Notes: generated by a model not told the origin, from the sequence alone. Positions 1 to 9,547 are shown, numbered from the stretch's first letter. The stretch: 64,000 nucleotides of DNA from Lysobacter sp. BMK333-48F3 (GCF_019733395.1 NZ_JAIHOO010000001.1:3720501-3784500), one strand, 5' to 3'. Translations and numbers: made by a program.

Positions 1-1
1 C

Positions 2-376
2 GGCCTGTACAACCGCTGGTGCCTGCAGGGCAAGCGCGCCGACCTGGCCCGCACCCTGGTCAACAGCGATGTCGCCAGCGCCATCGTCCGCACCGGTCCG
101 CTGACCGTGGTGCCGAGCACCGGCAGCGGCGAGGACGGCACCCTGGCGACCACCGTCGCCACCGGCGTGCCGGCTCCGGCCGCGAGCGCCAGGCCGGCGC
201 CGGCGAAGAAGCCGGCCAAGCCAGGCAGCTACAAGGTTCGCCGCGGCGAGACCCTGACCGACGTGGCGCAGAAGTTCCAGTGCGACACCAAGCAACTGGC
301 CAAGGCCAACGGGATCAAGGCGCCGCGCTACATGGTCAAGCCGGGGCAGACGCTGAAGCTGGCCGGCTGCGGCTGA
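2..376 (+). CDS. LysM-containing murein transglycosylase, C-terminal part (5' end outside window)
   Basis: The frame is open from the left edge and stops at TGA 374-376, so only about 124 codons are seen. A Pro/Ala/Lys-rich linker (codons 55-75) leads into one LysM repeat (about codons 77-122) with the usual RGETLTDVAQKF and KPGQTLKL blocks; LysM binds peptidoglycan in the periplasm. The segment before the linker (NRWCLQGKRADLARTLV) has no domain I can name alone. A catalytic domain followed by a Pro-rich linker and a terminal LysM is the layout of membrane-bound lytic transglycosylase D, so MltD is the best inference. The catalytic half lies outside the window and cannot be checked. Confidence 0.65.
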   Translation, partial: GLYNRWCLQGKRADLARTLVNSDVASAIVRTGPLTVVPSTGSGEDGTLATTVATGVPAPAASARPAPAKKPAKPGSYKVRRGETLTDVAQKFQCDTKQLAKANGIKAPRYMVKPGQTLKLAGCG

Positions 377-426
377 GTCGCCGCACGATCCGGCATTCGC
401 CGCGACCTGTCCGGCCCTCACCCCAA

Positions 427-452
427 CCCCTCTCCCGCAAGCGGGAGAGGGG
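427..452. terminator. hairpin after the transglycosylase gene
   Basis: A perfect 12-bp stem (CCCCTCTCCCGC / GCGGGAGAGGGG) with a 2-base loop, 50 bp after the stop codon. There is no T-tract, so it is either a weak terminator or a copy of the palindromic intergenic repeats that are common in this family. Confidence 0.5.
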
Positions 453-635
453 CTAGTAGCGGCGGGGAGCATTCGGAATGCGGGAGAGCAGCGGCGATTC
501 GGCTGCTGTTGCAGTATGAAAATCTTCAACGCTGGCAGCGCGAAGCTTGCGTCGTTTCGCGGCTCGGCGCTGCGGCGTCCGGCTAAGCTGAGCGGCTTGC
601 GCGGCCGTCGCCGCGCGTCGAGGAGTTCCGCGCCG

Positions 636-1316
636 ATGCACAGCTCAACGATGCGATCGCCGACCCCGTCCGCGGCCGTGTGGCGGACCGTGGTCGCGGT
701 CGTGGCGGCGCTCGCCATCGTCGGCGCCTATGCGGCGCCGTGGCTGCATTACCTGTGCAAGCCGGCGGCGACGCTGTCGATCGCGGCGATGGTGCTGCGC
801 CTGGGCGCCGGCGCCGAGCCCGGCTATCGGCGCGCGATCGTCGCCGGCCTGCTGCTGTCGACCGCGGGCGATGTGTTCCTGATGCTGCCCGGCGACTGGT
901 TCGTGTTCGGACTGGCCTCGTTCCTGTGCGCGCACATCGCCTATCTGGTCGGCCTGTGCCGGCGCGCGCGGCCGTTCGCGGCGCTATGGCCGTTCCCGGC
1001 CTACGCGGCGCTCGCCGGCACGGTGTTGTGGGTGTTGTGGCCGCATCTGCCGGGCGAGCTGCGCGTTCCGGTGGTCGTCTACGTCGCGGTGCTGGCGGCG
1101 ATGGCGGCGCAGGCGGCGGCGGTGTGGCGCCGGCGCGCCGGTTCGGCCGCCGCGGCGGCGGCCGCGCTCGGCGGCGCTTGCTTCGTGCTGTCCGATGCGA
1201 CCCTGGCGATCGACCGTTTCGCCGCACCGTTCGCCGCCGCGCAGGCGCTGGTACTGGCCAGCTACTGGGCGGCGCAGTGGTGGATCGGCCGTTCGGCGAC
1301 GCTGGCGCGGGATTGA
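636..1316 (+). CDS. lysoplasmalogenase (YhhN family), inner membrane
   Basis: A 226-residue, almost wholly hydrophobic protein with about eight membrane segments. It carries the YhhN-family signatures: KPAATLSIAAMVL near the first helices, GDVFLMLPGDWFVFGL in the middle, and CFVLSDATLAIDRF near the C-terminus, where the conserved Asp residues lie. Family members hydrolyse the vinyl-ether bond of lysoplasmalogens. ATG 636 is preferred over in-frame starts from 516 because a GAGGAG ribosome site (621-626) stands 9 bases before it and the membrane region begins soon after. It is a single gene between two unrelated units. Confidence 0.8.
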   Translation: MHSSTMRSPTPSAAVWRTVVAVVAALAIVGAYAAPWLHYLCKPAATLSIAAMVLRLGAGAEPGYRRAIVAGLLLSTAGDVFLMLPGDWFVFGLASFLCAHIAYLVGLCRRARPFAALWPFPAYAALAGTVLWVLWPHLPGELRVPVVVYVAVLAAMAAQAAAVWRRRAGSAAAAAAALGGACFVLSDATLAIDRFAAPFAAAQALVLASYWAAQWWIGRSATLARD

Positions 1317-1405
1317 ACGAGCCGGCAGCGGCGGCGACCCGGCGGTCGACGCCGTGCGCCCGTCCGCCGGCGTGCGGGAGCGGGCGCCGGCATCGATGCA
1401 GAGGC

Positions 1406-2422
1406 TCAACCGGCCGGCGCGGCCGGAGCGGTTTTGTCCGCCGGAGCGTCGGGCGACGGCGTCAGCGCCTCGCGCGCCTTGTTCCACAAACTGCCGGCGG
1501 CTTCGCCGGCCTGGCCGACGCCTTTCTGCAAGGACTCGCCCATCGGCCGCAGCTTCTGCTCGTCGGCCAGGTTTGCGGCGGCACGCACGGCGGTGGGGCC
1601 GTGCTGCTTGGCCGCGTCCCAGGCCAGGGTGGCGATCAGGCGCGGCATGAAGGCGAAGGAGTCGACGTCGCCGCCCTTGGCTTCGGCCTGGGCGATCAGC
1701 GCGGTCAGCTCCTTGCGCACGCCGGCCGGGACGCTGGGGTCCTGGCTCAGCCGCTTGAGTTCGACCAGCGCCTCGCCGACGCGGCCTTCCTGCACCGCCA
1801 CGCCGACCGCGGCGATCTTGCCCAGCCAAGGCGCCTGCAGCATCTGTCCGAGCGCGTCGGCGTGGATCTGGGCGCGGTCCCAGCGTTTTTCGCTGACCGC
1901 CAGATAGCCCAGGCCCAGGTGCAGGGTCAGCATCTGTCCGGCCGGCGTCTGCTCCGCGCCGGGCGCGCGCGGCACGGCCCAGACCCGTTCGCTCTCGGCC
2001 TGGGCAAGTTGCGGCCATTCCTGCCGATGGAACGCGACCGAGCGCAGCGACGCGGCGGCGAGGTCGTCGAACGGCGCGCAGTCCTGCGCTTCGACGATGT
2101 CGGTTTCGGCGATCGCCAAGGTGGTCTTGTCGGCGCCGAGCGCGGCGTAGGCGAGCAGCACGTGGGCGATGCACAGGTCGGCGGGGCCGATCGGCGGCAG
2201 CTCCGGCGCGGCGAGGCCGGCCTTGCCGCTCCACTGCGCGCCGAGCCGGTAGGCTTCCAGCGCGCCCGGCAGGCCGCTTTCGGACACGCGCCGGTACTGG
2301 GTGTAGGCCAGGCCGTCGCGCAGCTCGGCCAATTGTTCGGTTTCGCTCTTGCCGCCGCAGGCGGCCAGGACGAACGCGAGGCCGGCGACGGCGATAAGGC
2401 GCGGGCGCAGATGGTCGAACAT
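1406..2422 (-). CDS. putative lipoprotein of unknown function
   Basis: 338 residues. The N-terminus is a lipoprotein signal (positive MFDHLRPR, hydrophobic stretch, lipobox LAACGG), so the mature protein is probably a membrane-anchored periplasmic lipoprotein. The middle is helical and Ala/Leu-rich, resembling TPR-like repeats (AYAALGADKTTLAIAETD, LGLGYLAVSEKRWDRAQ); the last 25 residues are Pro/Ala-rich and disordered. GGAGGGG stands just upstream of the ATG. It follows psd on the same strand after an 83-bp gap and may be in its operon. I do not recognise a named family. Confidence 0.75.
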   Translation of the reverse strand: MFDHLRPRLIAVAGLAFVLAACGGKSETEQLAELRDGLAYTQYRRVSESGLPGALEAYRLGAQWSGKAGLAAPELPPIGPADLCIAHVLLAYAALGADKTTLAIAETDIVEAQDCAPFDDLAAASLRSVAFHRQEWPQLAQAESERVWAVPRAPGAEQTPAGQMLTLHLGLGYLAVSEKRWDRAQIHADALGQMLQAPWLGKIAAVGVAVQEGRVGEALVELKRLSQDPSVPAGVRKELTALIAQAEAKGGDVDSFAFMPRLIATLAWDAAKQHGPTAVRAAANLADEQKLRPMGESLQKGVGQAGEAAGSLWNKAREALTPSPDAPADKTAPAAPAG

Positions 2423-2505
2423 GAATTCCCCTCCGTGGGAGCGTGGTCGGCAGGTCGGAACCGCGGCGGCGGCTTGCGCCGCGGCCGCAAGGGCGGTGCG
2501 ATGGT

Positions 2506-3354
2506 TCAGCGGTTGCGGCGCGCCAGCGCCTGGCCCAGCCGCACGGCGGTCTCGGCGCCCAGGCCGGGATCCAGTTCGGCCACGCCCGGCGGCAGCAGCA
2601 CGATCACGGTCGAGCCGTAATTGAAGCGCGCCATTTCCGCGAAGCGTTTCAGGGTGATGCCGCGGCCGCGGTAGTCCTTGCGCGTGACCCGGTCGGCGTA
2701 GTGCGGAATTTCGACCCCGCCCCAGACCGTTTCCACGCCCGAGACCAGCAACGCGCCGACCATCACCTGGACCATCGGCCCGAAGTCGGTATCGAAGTGG
2801 CAGACCAGGCGTTCGTTGCGCGCGAACAATCGCGGCACGTTGCGCACCGCATCGGGGCCGACGCTGAACAAACGTCCGGGCACGTGCACGGTTTCGCGCA
2901 GGGTGCCGGTCCAGGGCATGTGCACGCGGTGGTAATCCTTCGGCGACAGGTACACGGTCGCGAACGCGCCGTCGCGGAACGGCGCCGCGGCGGCCTCGTC
3001 GCCGCCGAGCAGTTCGGCCGCGGTGAAGGACTGGCCCTTGGCCTGGAAGATCACCCCGTCGCGGATCGGGCCGCATTGGCTGATGCGGCCGTCGGCCGGC
3101 ATCAGCAGGCTGCGTGGGTTCGGGTCGGCGACCCGCGCGCCGGGCTTGAGCGCACGGGTGAAGAAGGCATTGAAAGTCGGGTAGGCGCGCGGGTCGGGCT
3201 GCGCCGCCTCGTCCAGGTCGACGCCGAATTTCTCGGTGACCGTATCGATCAGCCAGCGGCTGACCAGCGGGTTTTGCGAATAGGCCAGCACGCGCGCCAA
3301 GGTAGAGAGAAAGCGGTGCGGCAGGGCGTAGGTAAGGGTGGTGACCAGGCTCAC
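2506..3354 (-). CDS. psd: phosphatidylserine decarboxylase proenzyme
   Basis: 282 residues. It makes phosphatidylethanolamine from phosphatidylserine at the inner membrane using a self-generated pyruvoyl group. The processing site is visible as [11 protein letters not shown] close to the C-terminus; cleavage between Gly and Ser would yield a short alpha chain with the pyruvoyl group. Other family blocks are [23 protein letters not shown] and [16 protein letters not shown]. The start is GTG 3354, which overlaps the TGA stop of the SCO1 gene (GTGA), so translation is probably coupled. Length and motifs fit the short bacterial Psd class. Confidence 0.95.
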   Translation of the reverse strand: MSLVTTLTYALPHRFLSTLARVLAYSQNPLVSRWLIDTVTEKFGVDLDEAAQPDPRAYPTFNAFFTRALKPGARVADPNPRSLLMPADGRISQCGPIRDGVIFQAKGQSFTAAELLGGDEAAAAPFRDGAFATVYLSPKDYHRVHMPWTGTLRETVHVPGRLFSVGPDAVRNVPRLFARNERLVCHFDTDFGPMVQVMVGALLVSGVETVWGGVEIPHYADRVTRKDYRGRGITLKRFAEMARFNYGSTVIVLLPPGVAELDPGLGAETAVRLGQALARRNR

Positions 3355-3998
3355 GGCGCGGCCTCCGACAGGGCGGCCATGTCGGCGGCGATCGCGTTCG
3401 GGTCGAACGGCGGCCGGACCAGGCCGGCCATGCGGCCCTGCGCATCGAGCACGGCCAGGGTGGCGCTGTGGTCCATCGTGTATTGGTCGGCCGGGGCGCC
3501 GGCGGGCGCCGGCACCTTGGCGAACACCATCGCCAGCGATTTGGTGAAGGCCTCCAGCGCCGGCACGTCGGCGGTCGCGGCCAGGGTGTCCTTGTGGAAG
3601 CCGTGGGCGTACTCGCCGATCCGGTCCGGCGTGTCGCGCTCTGGGTCGACCGAGACGAACAGCACCCGCGGGCGGCTGGCTTCGGGCAGAGACTCCCAGC
3701 GCTTCTGCGCCACCGACATCTCCGCCAGGGTGGTCGGGCAGACGTCGGGGCAATGGGTGAAGCCGAGGAACACCAGGGTCCAATGGCCCTTGAGTTCGCC
3801 CGGAATCAGCCGGGTGCCGTCGGACTGGCGCAGCGAGAACGGGGGCAGGGTGCGCGGCGGATCGAACAGGCGCACGGCGGTGGTCTGCGGCAGCTTGGGG
3901 CCGGCGGCGGAGCCGAAATAGCGGCTCGACGCCCACAGGCCGGCGGCGCCGGCGAGCACGGCGACCAGCAGGACGATGGCGGTGGTGCGATTGAACAT
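3351..3998 (-). CDS. SCO1/SenC family copper chaperone
   Basis: 215 residues with one N-terminal membrane anchor ([18 protein letters not shown]) and a periplasmic thioredoxin-like domain. The copper ligands of the family are present: the CPDVC motif ([15 protein letters not shown]) and the distal His in [16 protein letters not shown] proteins deliver copper to the CuA site of cytochrome c oxidase or act as thiol-disulfide reductases there. The start was set at ATG 3998 because the anchor begins right after it; the frame stays open upstream through a hexamer repeat, which reads as Ala-Leu repeats and is unlikely to be coding. Confidence 0.92.
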   Translation of the reverse strand: MFNRTTAIVLLVAVLAGAAGLWASSRYFGSAAGPKLPQTTAVRLFDPPRTLPPFSLRQSDGTRLIPGELKGHWTLVFLGFTHCPDVCPTTLAEMSVAQKRWESLPEASRPRVLFVSVDPERDTPDRIGEYAHGFHKDTLAATADVPALEAFTKSLAMVFAKVPAPAGAPADQYTMDHSATLAVLDAQGRMAGLVRPPFDPNAIAADMAALSEAAP

Positions 3999-4091
3999 GG
4001 CGGGTCCGATGACAGAGCCGGGCCATGATACCGATGGCGGACGCAGTCCGGTCGGGCGGGGTGGCGTGGGCTGCGGTGCGGTTGGGGGAGC

Positions 4092-4146
4092 CAAAGCTAA
4101 AGCCGAGGTCAAGGCCAAAGCCAAAGCCAAAGCCAAAGCCAAAGCA
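4092..4146. repeat. hexanucleotide microsatellite (CAAAGC type)
   Basis: Consecutive and near-consecutive copies of CAAAGC/AAAGCC, uninterrupted from about 4113 on. It lies 95-150 bp upstream of the SCO1 start and merges into the C6T3 hairpin repeat that follows. Confidence 0.8.
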
Positions 4147-4287
4147 AATCCCCCCTGGCCCCCCTTTTTCAAAGGGGGGAATCCTTCGGCAGGGGGCGTG
4201 AGGCTGTTTTTGCCTCCTACCTCCTACCTCCCGCCTCCTGCTTTTGCCGTTCCCCCCTTTGAAAAAGGGGGGCAGGGGGGATTTGCC
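4145..4287. repeat. inverted pair of C6T3 hairpin repeats
   Basis: Two copies of a roughly 37-bp element in opposite orientation (4145-4181 and 4250-4287). Each has an AAATCCCCCCTG.CC lead followed by a hairpin CCCCCCTTT-TTC-AAAGGGGGG. A decayed third copy follows at about 4330-4365. The same element occurs at 9447-9547, 9750-9851 and 51431-51466, always between genes. The hairpin could act as a bidirectional terminator. Confidence 0.85.
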
Positions 4288-4475
4288 TTTGCTGTTCCGC
4301 TTTGCGCAAGCGAAGCCAAATCCCAAAGCAAATCCCCTCTGCCTCTTTGTCAAAGCGGAAATCAGCCGCTGGTTTCAAAAGGGGGCGCCGCTGTCGGGTT
4401 CGCTGGAGGCGGCTGACGGGCCTCTGCTCGGACGCAGCCGGCGGGGCGGTCCCTGCGCATCCCCGGGCCGGCGGC

Positions 4476-4481
4476 TATACT
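4476..4481 (+). promoter_or_regulatory. possible -10 box for prmB
   Basis: TATACT, 28 bases before the GTG start, in otherwise very GC-rich sequence. No convincing -35 box is visible. Confidence 0.35.
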
Positions 4482-4509
4482 GGGCGTCTTGCTTCGCCCT
4501 GGACCTGCC

Positions 4510-5439
4510 GTGCCCGCTTCCGTTTCCTTCGAACAGCTGACCCTCGTCGACCTGATCCGCTACGGGGCCAGCCGCTTCAACGCGGCCGGGCTGACCTTCG
4601 GCCACAGCTACGACAACGCCCTGGACGAGGCGACCCAGCTGGTCCTGCACGCCCTGCACCTGCCGCACGACCTGGGCCCGGTCTACGGCCAGGGCCGCGT
4701 CACCACGGACGAGAAGGACGCCGTGCTGGCGCTGTTCGAACGCCGCGTCGCCGAGCGCATCCCCGCCGCCTACCTGACCGGCGAGGCTTGGTTCGCCGGG
4801 CTCAGCTTCAAGAGCGACCGCCGCGCCCTGGTGCCGCGTTCGCCGATCGCCGAGCTGATCGAGGCCGGCTTCGAGCCCTGGCTGGGCGGCCGCGAAGTCA
4901 ACCGCGCGCTCGACCTGTGCACCGGCTCGGGCTGCATCGCCATCGCCACCGCGCATTACCACCCCGACTGGGCGGTGATCGGCGCCGACATCAACGACGA
5001 GGCGCTGTCGCTGGCGGCCGAGAACCAGCAGCGCCTGCACGCCGGCAACGTCGAACTGCGCAAGTCCGACCTGTTCGCGGGCCTGCAGGGCGAGGTCTTC
5101 GATCTGATCGTGACCAATCCGCCCTACGTCACCAACGACGAAACCGACGCCCTGCCGCAGGAATATTCGTACGAGCCCGAACTGGGCCTGCGCGCCGGCG
5201 ACGACGGCCTCGACCTCGCGCTCAAGATCCTGCGCGACGCCCCCGACCACCTCAGCGAGCACGGCCTGCTGATCTGCGAAGTCGGCGAAGCCGAGCGCGC
5301 CCTGGTCGAGTTGCTGCCGGAACTGCCGCTGGCCTGGGTCGAATTCAAGGTCGGCCAGATGGGCATCTTCGTGGCCGAGCGCCACGATCTGGTCGAACAC
5401 CACGCGCGGATCAAACGCCTCGCCGACGCGCGCGGCTGA
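4510..5439 (+). CDS. prmB: 50S ribosomal protein L3 N5-glutamine methyltransferase
   Basis: 309 residues. SAM-dependent methyltransferase that modifies a glutamine of ribosomal protein L3. The SAM-binding block is LDLCTGSGCIAIATA and the catalytic NPPY motif is in LIVTNPPYVTNDE. The N-terminal helical part (LIRYGASRFNAAGLTFGHSYDNALDEA) matches PrmB better than the release-factor enzyme PrmC, because PrmB has this longer H-rich start and the GLSFKSDRRALVPRSP block. GTG 4510 is taken as the start since a TATACT box lies 28 bases upstream; a TTG at 4489 is possible. Transcribed alone. Confidence 0.92.
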   Translation: MPASVSFEQLTLVDLIRYGASRFNAAGLTFGHSYDNALDEATQLVLHALHLPHDLGPVYGQGRVTTDEKDAVLALFERRVAERIPAAYLTGEAWFAGLSFKSDRRALVPRSPIAELIEAGFEPWLGGREVNRALDLCTGSGCIAIATAHYHPDWAVIGADINDEALSLAAENQQRLHAGNVELRKSDLFAGLQGEVFDLIVTNPPYVTNDETDALPQEYSYEPELGLRAGDDGLDLALKILRDAPDHLSEHGLLICEVGEAERALVELLPELPLAWVEFKVGQMGIFVAERHDLVEHHARIKRLADARG

Positions 5440-6013
5440 GTCGTGCGCGTCGGCGGTCGGTAGCGGGGCGGCCCCAGCCGCCGCCGCGACGCCGCGCGAG
5501 CGCTGACCCCTTCAGTGCGACGCCCGGCGCAGACCGGCTGAAATTCACAAATGCGCCCGTAAGCGCCCCGCGGCGCGTGCGCTCTCATCCTTGCCGCCCG
5601 CGGATCCGCGGCCCGCTCCCCGCCGGAGCCGGCCGCATCGGAGCCGACGGCCGCCTGCGCGACCCTCGGCCCGCGAACGGCGGGCTTGGTTACAGCGGAA
5701 ACCGCGACGCTCGGCTAAGGTGAGCCGGTCGGCGCTGCCGCGGGCCGGTCCCGCGCCGCGTCCTCTTCGCGATCCGCAATGCGCCCACCCGCCTGCCGTC
5801 CGGCAGCGCGGCCGGCGCGAGCCGGCGGCGAAGGGCGCCGGCCGATCCGATGGGTGATGACGAGCGCGCAAACGGTCATTTCCGTGCGCAAACCCGGCGT
5901 CATACCATCGGGACAGCGTTCGCGCGGCCCGGCTTCATCTTCGGCACACGCGCGGCCCCCATCATCGTTTCCGTCCCTGCCGGCGCCTGCCGGCTCGCAC
6001 CAGGATCCCGGTT
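5440..6013. other. intergenic region between prmB and aroC
   Basis: 574 bp with no gene I can support. Right after prmB there is a small GC stem (GGCGGC-CCCA-GCCGCC, 5467-5482) without a T-tract. The open frames here have arginine/proline-rich translations typical of antisense or out-of-frame GC-rich DNA. The aroC promoter should lie in the last 100 bp but no clear boxes are seen. Confidence 0.5.
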
Positions 6014-7138
6014 GTGTCCAGCAACAGCTTCGGCAAGCTCTTCACCGTGACCACCTTCGGCGAAAGCCACGGCCCGGCCATCGGCTGCGTGGTCGACGGC
6101 TGCCCGCCCGGGCTGGCGATCGCGCCGGAAGAGTTCCGCCACGACCTCGACCGCCGCGCCACCGGCCGCTCGCGCCACACCTCGCAGCGGCGCGAGGCCG
6201 ACGAGATCGAAATCCTCAGCGGCGTCTACCAGGGCCTGACCACCGGCACCCCGATCGCGCTGCTGATCCGCAACACCGACGCGCGCAGCAAGGACTACGG
6301 CTCGATCGCCGAGCAGTTCCGTCCCGGCCACGCCGATTACAGCTACTGGCAGAAGTACGGCCTGCGCGATCCGCGCGGCGGCGGCCGCTCCTCGGCGCGC
6401 GAGACCACCATGCGCGTCGCCGCCGGGGTGATCGCCAAGAAGTGGCTGGCGCAGCGCTACGGCGTGCGCGTGCAGGGTTTCATGACCCAGATCGGCGAGA
6501 TCGTGCCGCGCGGCTACGACCTGTCGGCGGTCGAGGACAATCCCTTCTTCTGGCCCGACGCCGGCCAGGTGGCCGAGCTGGAAAGCTACATGGACGCGCT
6601 GCGCAAGTCCGGCGACTCGGTCGGCGGCCGCGTCGACGTGATCGCCGACGGCGTGCCGCCGGGCTGGGGCGAGCCGATCTACGGCAAGCTCGACGGCGAA
6701 CTGGCCGCGGCGCTGATGAGCATCAACGCGGTCAAGGGCGTGGAGATCGGCGACGGCTTCGCCGCGGTCGCGCAGAAGGGCACCGAGCACCGCGACGAGA
6801 TTTCGCGCGCCGGCTTCGCCAGCAACCACGCCGGTGGCATCCTCGGCGGCATCAGCACCGGCCAGCAGCTGCGCTGCTCGACCGCGTTCAAGCCGACCTC
6901 GAGCCTGCGCCTGCCCGGGCGCAGCGTCGACGTGCACGGCAACCCGGTCGAGGTGGTCACCACCGGCCGCCACGACCCCTGCGTGGCGATGCGCGCCGCG
7001 CCGATCTGCGAGGCGATGGTCGCGCTGGTGCTGATCGATCAGGCGCTGCGCCACCGCGCCCAGTGCGGCGACGTCGGCGAGGTCACCCCGCGCATTCCGG
7101 CCGAGCCCGGCTTCGGCGACGCGCACGGCGATGACTGA
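6014..7138 (+). CDS. aroC: chorismate synthase
   Basis: 374 residues. Catalyses the last shikimate-pathway step, 5-enolpyruvylshikimate 3-phosphate to chorismate, with reduced FMN. The three family signatures are present: [18 protein letters not shown] at the N-terminus, [14 protein letters not shown] with [10 protein letters not shown], and [17 protein letters not shown] near the C-terminus. GTG 6014 is the start; it gives the family N-terminus ([16 protein letters not shown]). Its last codons overlap the next gene by 8 bp. aroA of the same pathway is 23 kb away. Confidence 0.97.
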   Translation: MSSNSFGKLFTVTTFGESHGPAIGCVVDGCPPGLAIAPEEFRHDLDRRATGRSRHTSQRREADEIEILSGVYQGLTTGTPIALLIRNTDARSKDYGSIAEQFRPGHADYSYWQKYGLRDPRGGGRSSARETTMRVAAGVIAKKWLAQRYGVRVQGFMTQIGEIVPRGYDLSAVEDNPFFWPDAGQVAELESYMDALRKSGDSVGGRVDVIADGVPPGWGEPIYGKLDGELAAALMSINAVKGVEIGDGFAAVAQKGTEHRDEISRAGFASNHAGGILGGISTGQQLRCSTAFKPTSSLRLPGRSVDVHGNPVEVVTTGRHDPCVAMRAAPICEAMVALVLIDQALRHRAQCGDVGEVTPRIPAEPGFGDAHGDD

Positions 7139-8123
7139 GCGTCCGCGCGTCTGGGTCTCGCAACCGCTGTTCGACGACATCGTCGCGCGGCTGGGCGAGT
7201 ATTTCGAGGTGACCGCCACGCCCGTCGTGACTCGGCACGCGCCGGACGCGCTGGCGGCCGCGCTGGCCCAGGCCGACGGCGCCCTGGTCACCCTCAACGA
7301 TCCGATCGGAGCGGCCGAGATCGCCGCGGCGCCGCGCCTGCGCGCGATCGCCAACGTCGGCGTCGGCTACAACAACCTCGATCTGGCGGCGCTGAGCGCG
7401 GCCGGGATCCTGGTCACCAACACGCCAGACGTGCTGACCGAGACCACCGCCGATTTCGGCTTCGCCCTGATGATGGCGACCGCGCGCCGGATCGGCGAGG
7501 CCGAGCGCTGGCTGCGCGAAGGCCAGTGGCGGCAGTGGAGCTTCGACGTGCTGCTCGGCGGCGACGTGCACGGCGCCACCCTCGGCATCCTCGGCATGGG
7601 CCGGATCGGCCGCGCCATCGCCCGCCGCGCCGGCGGTTTCAGCATGCGCGTGCTGTACCACAACCGCAGCCGGCTCGATCCGCAGGTCGAACGCGAGCAT
7701 GCGGCCGAATACGTCAGCTTCGACGAGCTGCTGGCGCGCGCCGATCACCTGATCCTGGTGCTGCCGTATTCGCCGCAGACGCACCATTTGATCGACGCCG
7801 CGGCGCTGGCCAAGCTGCGCCCGCACGCGACCCTGACCAACATCGCCCGCGGCGGCATCGTCGACGAGGACGCGCTGTGCGACGCGCTGGAGCAGGGCCG
7901 CCTGGCCTGCGCCGGCCTGGACGTGTTCAAGGGCGAACCCGCGCTCAACCCGCGCCTGCTGCGCCAGCGCCGGGTCGTGCTGACTCCGCACGTCGCCAGC
8001 GGCAGCCTGGCCACGCGCCGGGCGATGGTCGCGCTGGCGGTCGACAACCTGATCGCCGCGCTGGGCTACGGACCGAACGCCGGCCGCCCGCCGTCGGTGG
8101 TCAAGGCCGGGATTAGGGATTAG
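7131..8123 (+). CDS. D-2-hydroxyacid dehydrogenase (glyoxylate/hydroxypyruvate reductase type)
   Basis: 330 residues. NAD(P)-dependent reduction of 2-keto acids such as glyoxylate or hydroxypyruvate to D-2-hydroxy acids. The Rossmann fingerprint is [14 protein letters not shown] and the catalytic Arg, Glu and His lie in [22 protein letters not shown] and LTPHVASGS. The start ATG overlaps aroC by 8 bp, implying translational coupling. The stop codon TAG falls inside a GATTAGG repeat, so the last residues (AGIRD) are repeat-encoded. The substrate cannot be decided from sequence; GhrB-like enzymes are the closest match. Confidence 0.9.
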   Translation: MTERPRVWVSQPLFDDIVARLGEYFEVTATPVVTRHAPDALAAALAQADGALVTLNDPIGAAEIAAAPRLRAIANVGVGYNNLDLAALSAAGILVTNTPDVLTETTADFGFALMMATARRIGEAERWLREGQWRQWSFDVLLGGDVHGATLGILGMGRIGRAIARRAGGFSMRVLYHNRSRLDPQVEREHAAEYVSFDELLARADHLILVLPYSPQTHHLIDAAALAKLRPHATLTNIARGGIVDEDALCDALEQGRLACAGLDVFKGEPALNPRLLRQRRVVLTPHVASGSLATRRAMVALAVDNLIAALGYGPNAGRPPSVVKAGIRD

Positions 8124-8190
8124 GGATTGAGGATTAGGAGCGGCGATCGGTTGCTTTTTGCGAATCCCGAATCCCGAATCCCCAATCCCC
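8109..8190. repeat. GGGATTAGG / AATCCCCG inverted repeats
   Basis: Tandem copies of GGGATTAG or GGGATTGA (8109-8138) face tandem AATCCCG/AATCCCC copies (8160-8190). A related patch lies at 23058-23080. This is a dispersed intergenic repeat; here its left arm overlaps the 3' end of the upstream gene. Confidence 0.75.
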
Positions 8191-8256
8191 GCATCAAAAG
8201 CAACACCCGTCGGAAATGGGTCCGGCGGTCCCCACTAGTCAGGTAACTGAGAACAG

Positions 8257-9279
8257 ATGAACGCCAAGACGTCCTGCAATGTCGCCGTCGTCGGTGCTAC
8301 CGGCGCGGTCGGTGAAACCATGCTCAAGGTGTTGGCCGAACGCAAATTCCCGATCGGTCAGCTGCATGTGTTGGCGAGCGAACGCTCGGCGGGAGAGAAA
8401 ATCGAATTCGGCGGCAAAACCATCGTGGTTCAGGACCTGGCCAAGTTCGATCCCGCCGGGGTCGACATCGCGCTGTTCTCGGCCGGCGGCTCGGTGTCCA
8501 AGGAATACGCGCCCAAGTTCGCCGCCGCCGGCGCGGTGGTGATCGACAACTCCTCGGCCTTCCGCTACCAGGACGACGTGCCGCTGGTGGTCAGCGAGGT
8601 CAACCCGGAGGCGGCCAAGAACCGCCCGCTGGGGATCATCGCCAACCCGAACTGCTCGACCATGCAGATGCTGGTCGCGCTGGCGCCGATCCACCGCAAG
8701 GCCAAGATCGAGCGGATCAACGTCGCCACCTACCAGTCGGTGTCGGGCACGGGCAAGCGCGCGATGGAGGAACTGGGCCGGCAGACCGCTGCGCTGCTGA
8801 ACTTCCAGGAAGCCAAGCCGGAGATCTACCCGGTGCAGATCGCCTTCAACGTGATCCCGCACGGCGGCGACTTCACCGACAACGGCTACACCACCGAGGA
8901 AATGAAGCTGGTCTGGGAGACCCGCAAGATCCTCGGCGACGACAGCATCGGGGTCAACGCGACCGTGGTCCGGGTGCCGGTGTTCTACGGCCATTCCGAA
9001 GCCGTGCACATCGAGACCCGCGACAAGCTCAGCGCCGCCGACGCGCGCGCTTTGCTGGAACAGTCGCCGGGTCTGGAGGTGGTGGACGAGGCCAAGGGCG
9101 GCGGTTATCCGACCCCGGTCACCCACGCCTCCGGCAACGACCCGGTCTACGTCGGCCGCATCCGCGACGACATCTCGCATCCGCGCGGGCTGTCGCTGTG
9201 GGTGGTCGCCGACAACATCCGCAAGGGCGCGGCGACCAACGCCGTGCAACTGGCGGAGCTGGTCTGGAACGAGCGCTGA
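8257..9279 (+). CDS. asd: aspartate-semialdehyde dehydrogenase
   Basis: 340 residues. Converts aspartyl phosphate to aspartate semialdehyde with NADPH, the branch point to lysine, threonine, methionine and diaminopimelate. The NADP fingerprint is VAVVGATGAVGE, the catalytic Cys is in ANPNCSTMQ and the active-site His region is RVPVFYGHSEAVHIET. Length is normal for the class without the Gram-negative E. coli-type insertions. ATG 8257 gives the family N-terminus; the ribosome site (AGGTAACTGAG) is weak. It has its own strong terminator. Confidence 0.96.
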   Translation: MNAKTSCNVAVVGATGAVGETMLKVLAERKFPIGQLHVLASERSAGEKIEFGGKTIVVQDLAKFDPAGVDIALFSAGGSVSKEYAPKFAAAGAVVIDNSSAFRYQDDVPLVVSEVNPEAAKNRPLGIIANPNCSTMQMLVALAPIHRKAKIERINVATYQSVSGTGKRAMEELGRQTAALLNFQEAKPEIYPVQIAFNVIPHGGDFTDNGYTTEEMKLVWETRKILGDDSIGVNATVVRVPVFYGHSEAVHIETRDKLSAADARALLEQSPGLEVVDEAKGGGYPTPVTHASGNDPVYVGRIRDDISHPRGLSLWVVADNIRKGAATNAVQLAELVWNER

Positions 9280-9326
9280 GGCGGCTCTGACCGGCGCCGC
9301 CCGTCCGGCGCCGGCGAGCGGAGAAT

Positions 9327-9352
9327 CGGGCCCTGCGGGGCCCGTTTTTTTT
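9327..9352 (+). terminator. rho-independent terminator of asd
   Basis: Stem CGGGCCC/GGGCCCG (9327-9333 and 9338-9344), 4-base loop, then eight T residues (9345-9352), 48 bp after the asd stop. Confidence 0.92.
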
Positions 9353-9446
9353 GCACGGCCGTTACGCGTCGCCGCCGCCGCCGTTGACGTCGCCGTCGTT
9401 GTCGTTGTCGGGGTAGTCGTCGCCGCAAAGCGGTTCGCCCTAGCTG

Positions 9447-9547
9447 TTCCCCCCTTTGAAAAAGGGGGGCAGGGGGGATTTGCTCTGGCCTTTGCGGTGA
9501 AAGGAGCAAAAGCAAATCCCCCTAACCCCCCTTTTTCAAAGGGGGGA
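9447..9547. repeat. inverted pair of C6T3 hairpin repeats (first unit)
   Basis: Copies at 9447-9484 and 9511-9547 in opposite orientation, each with the CCCCCCTTT...AAAGGGGGG stem and GCAAATCCCCC flank. Confidence 0.85.

Noticed and set aside
680..2620. A 646-codon plus-strand open frame over the lysoplasmalogenase and lipoprotein genes
   Set aside because: Its translation is Arg/Gly/Ala-rich without any family pattern and it overlaps two supported genes in other frames; typical of very GC-rich DNA.
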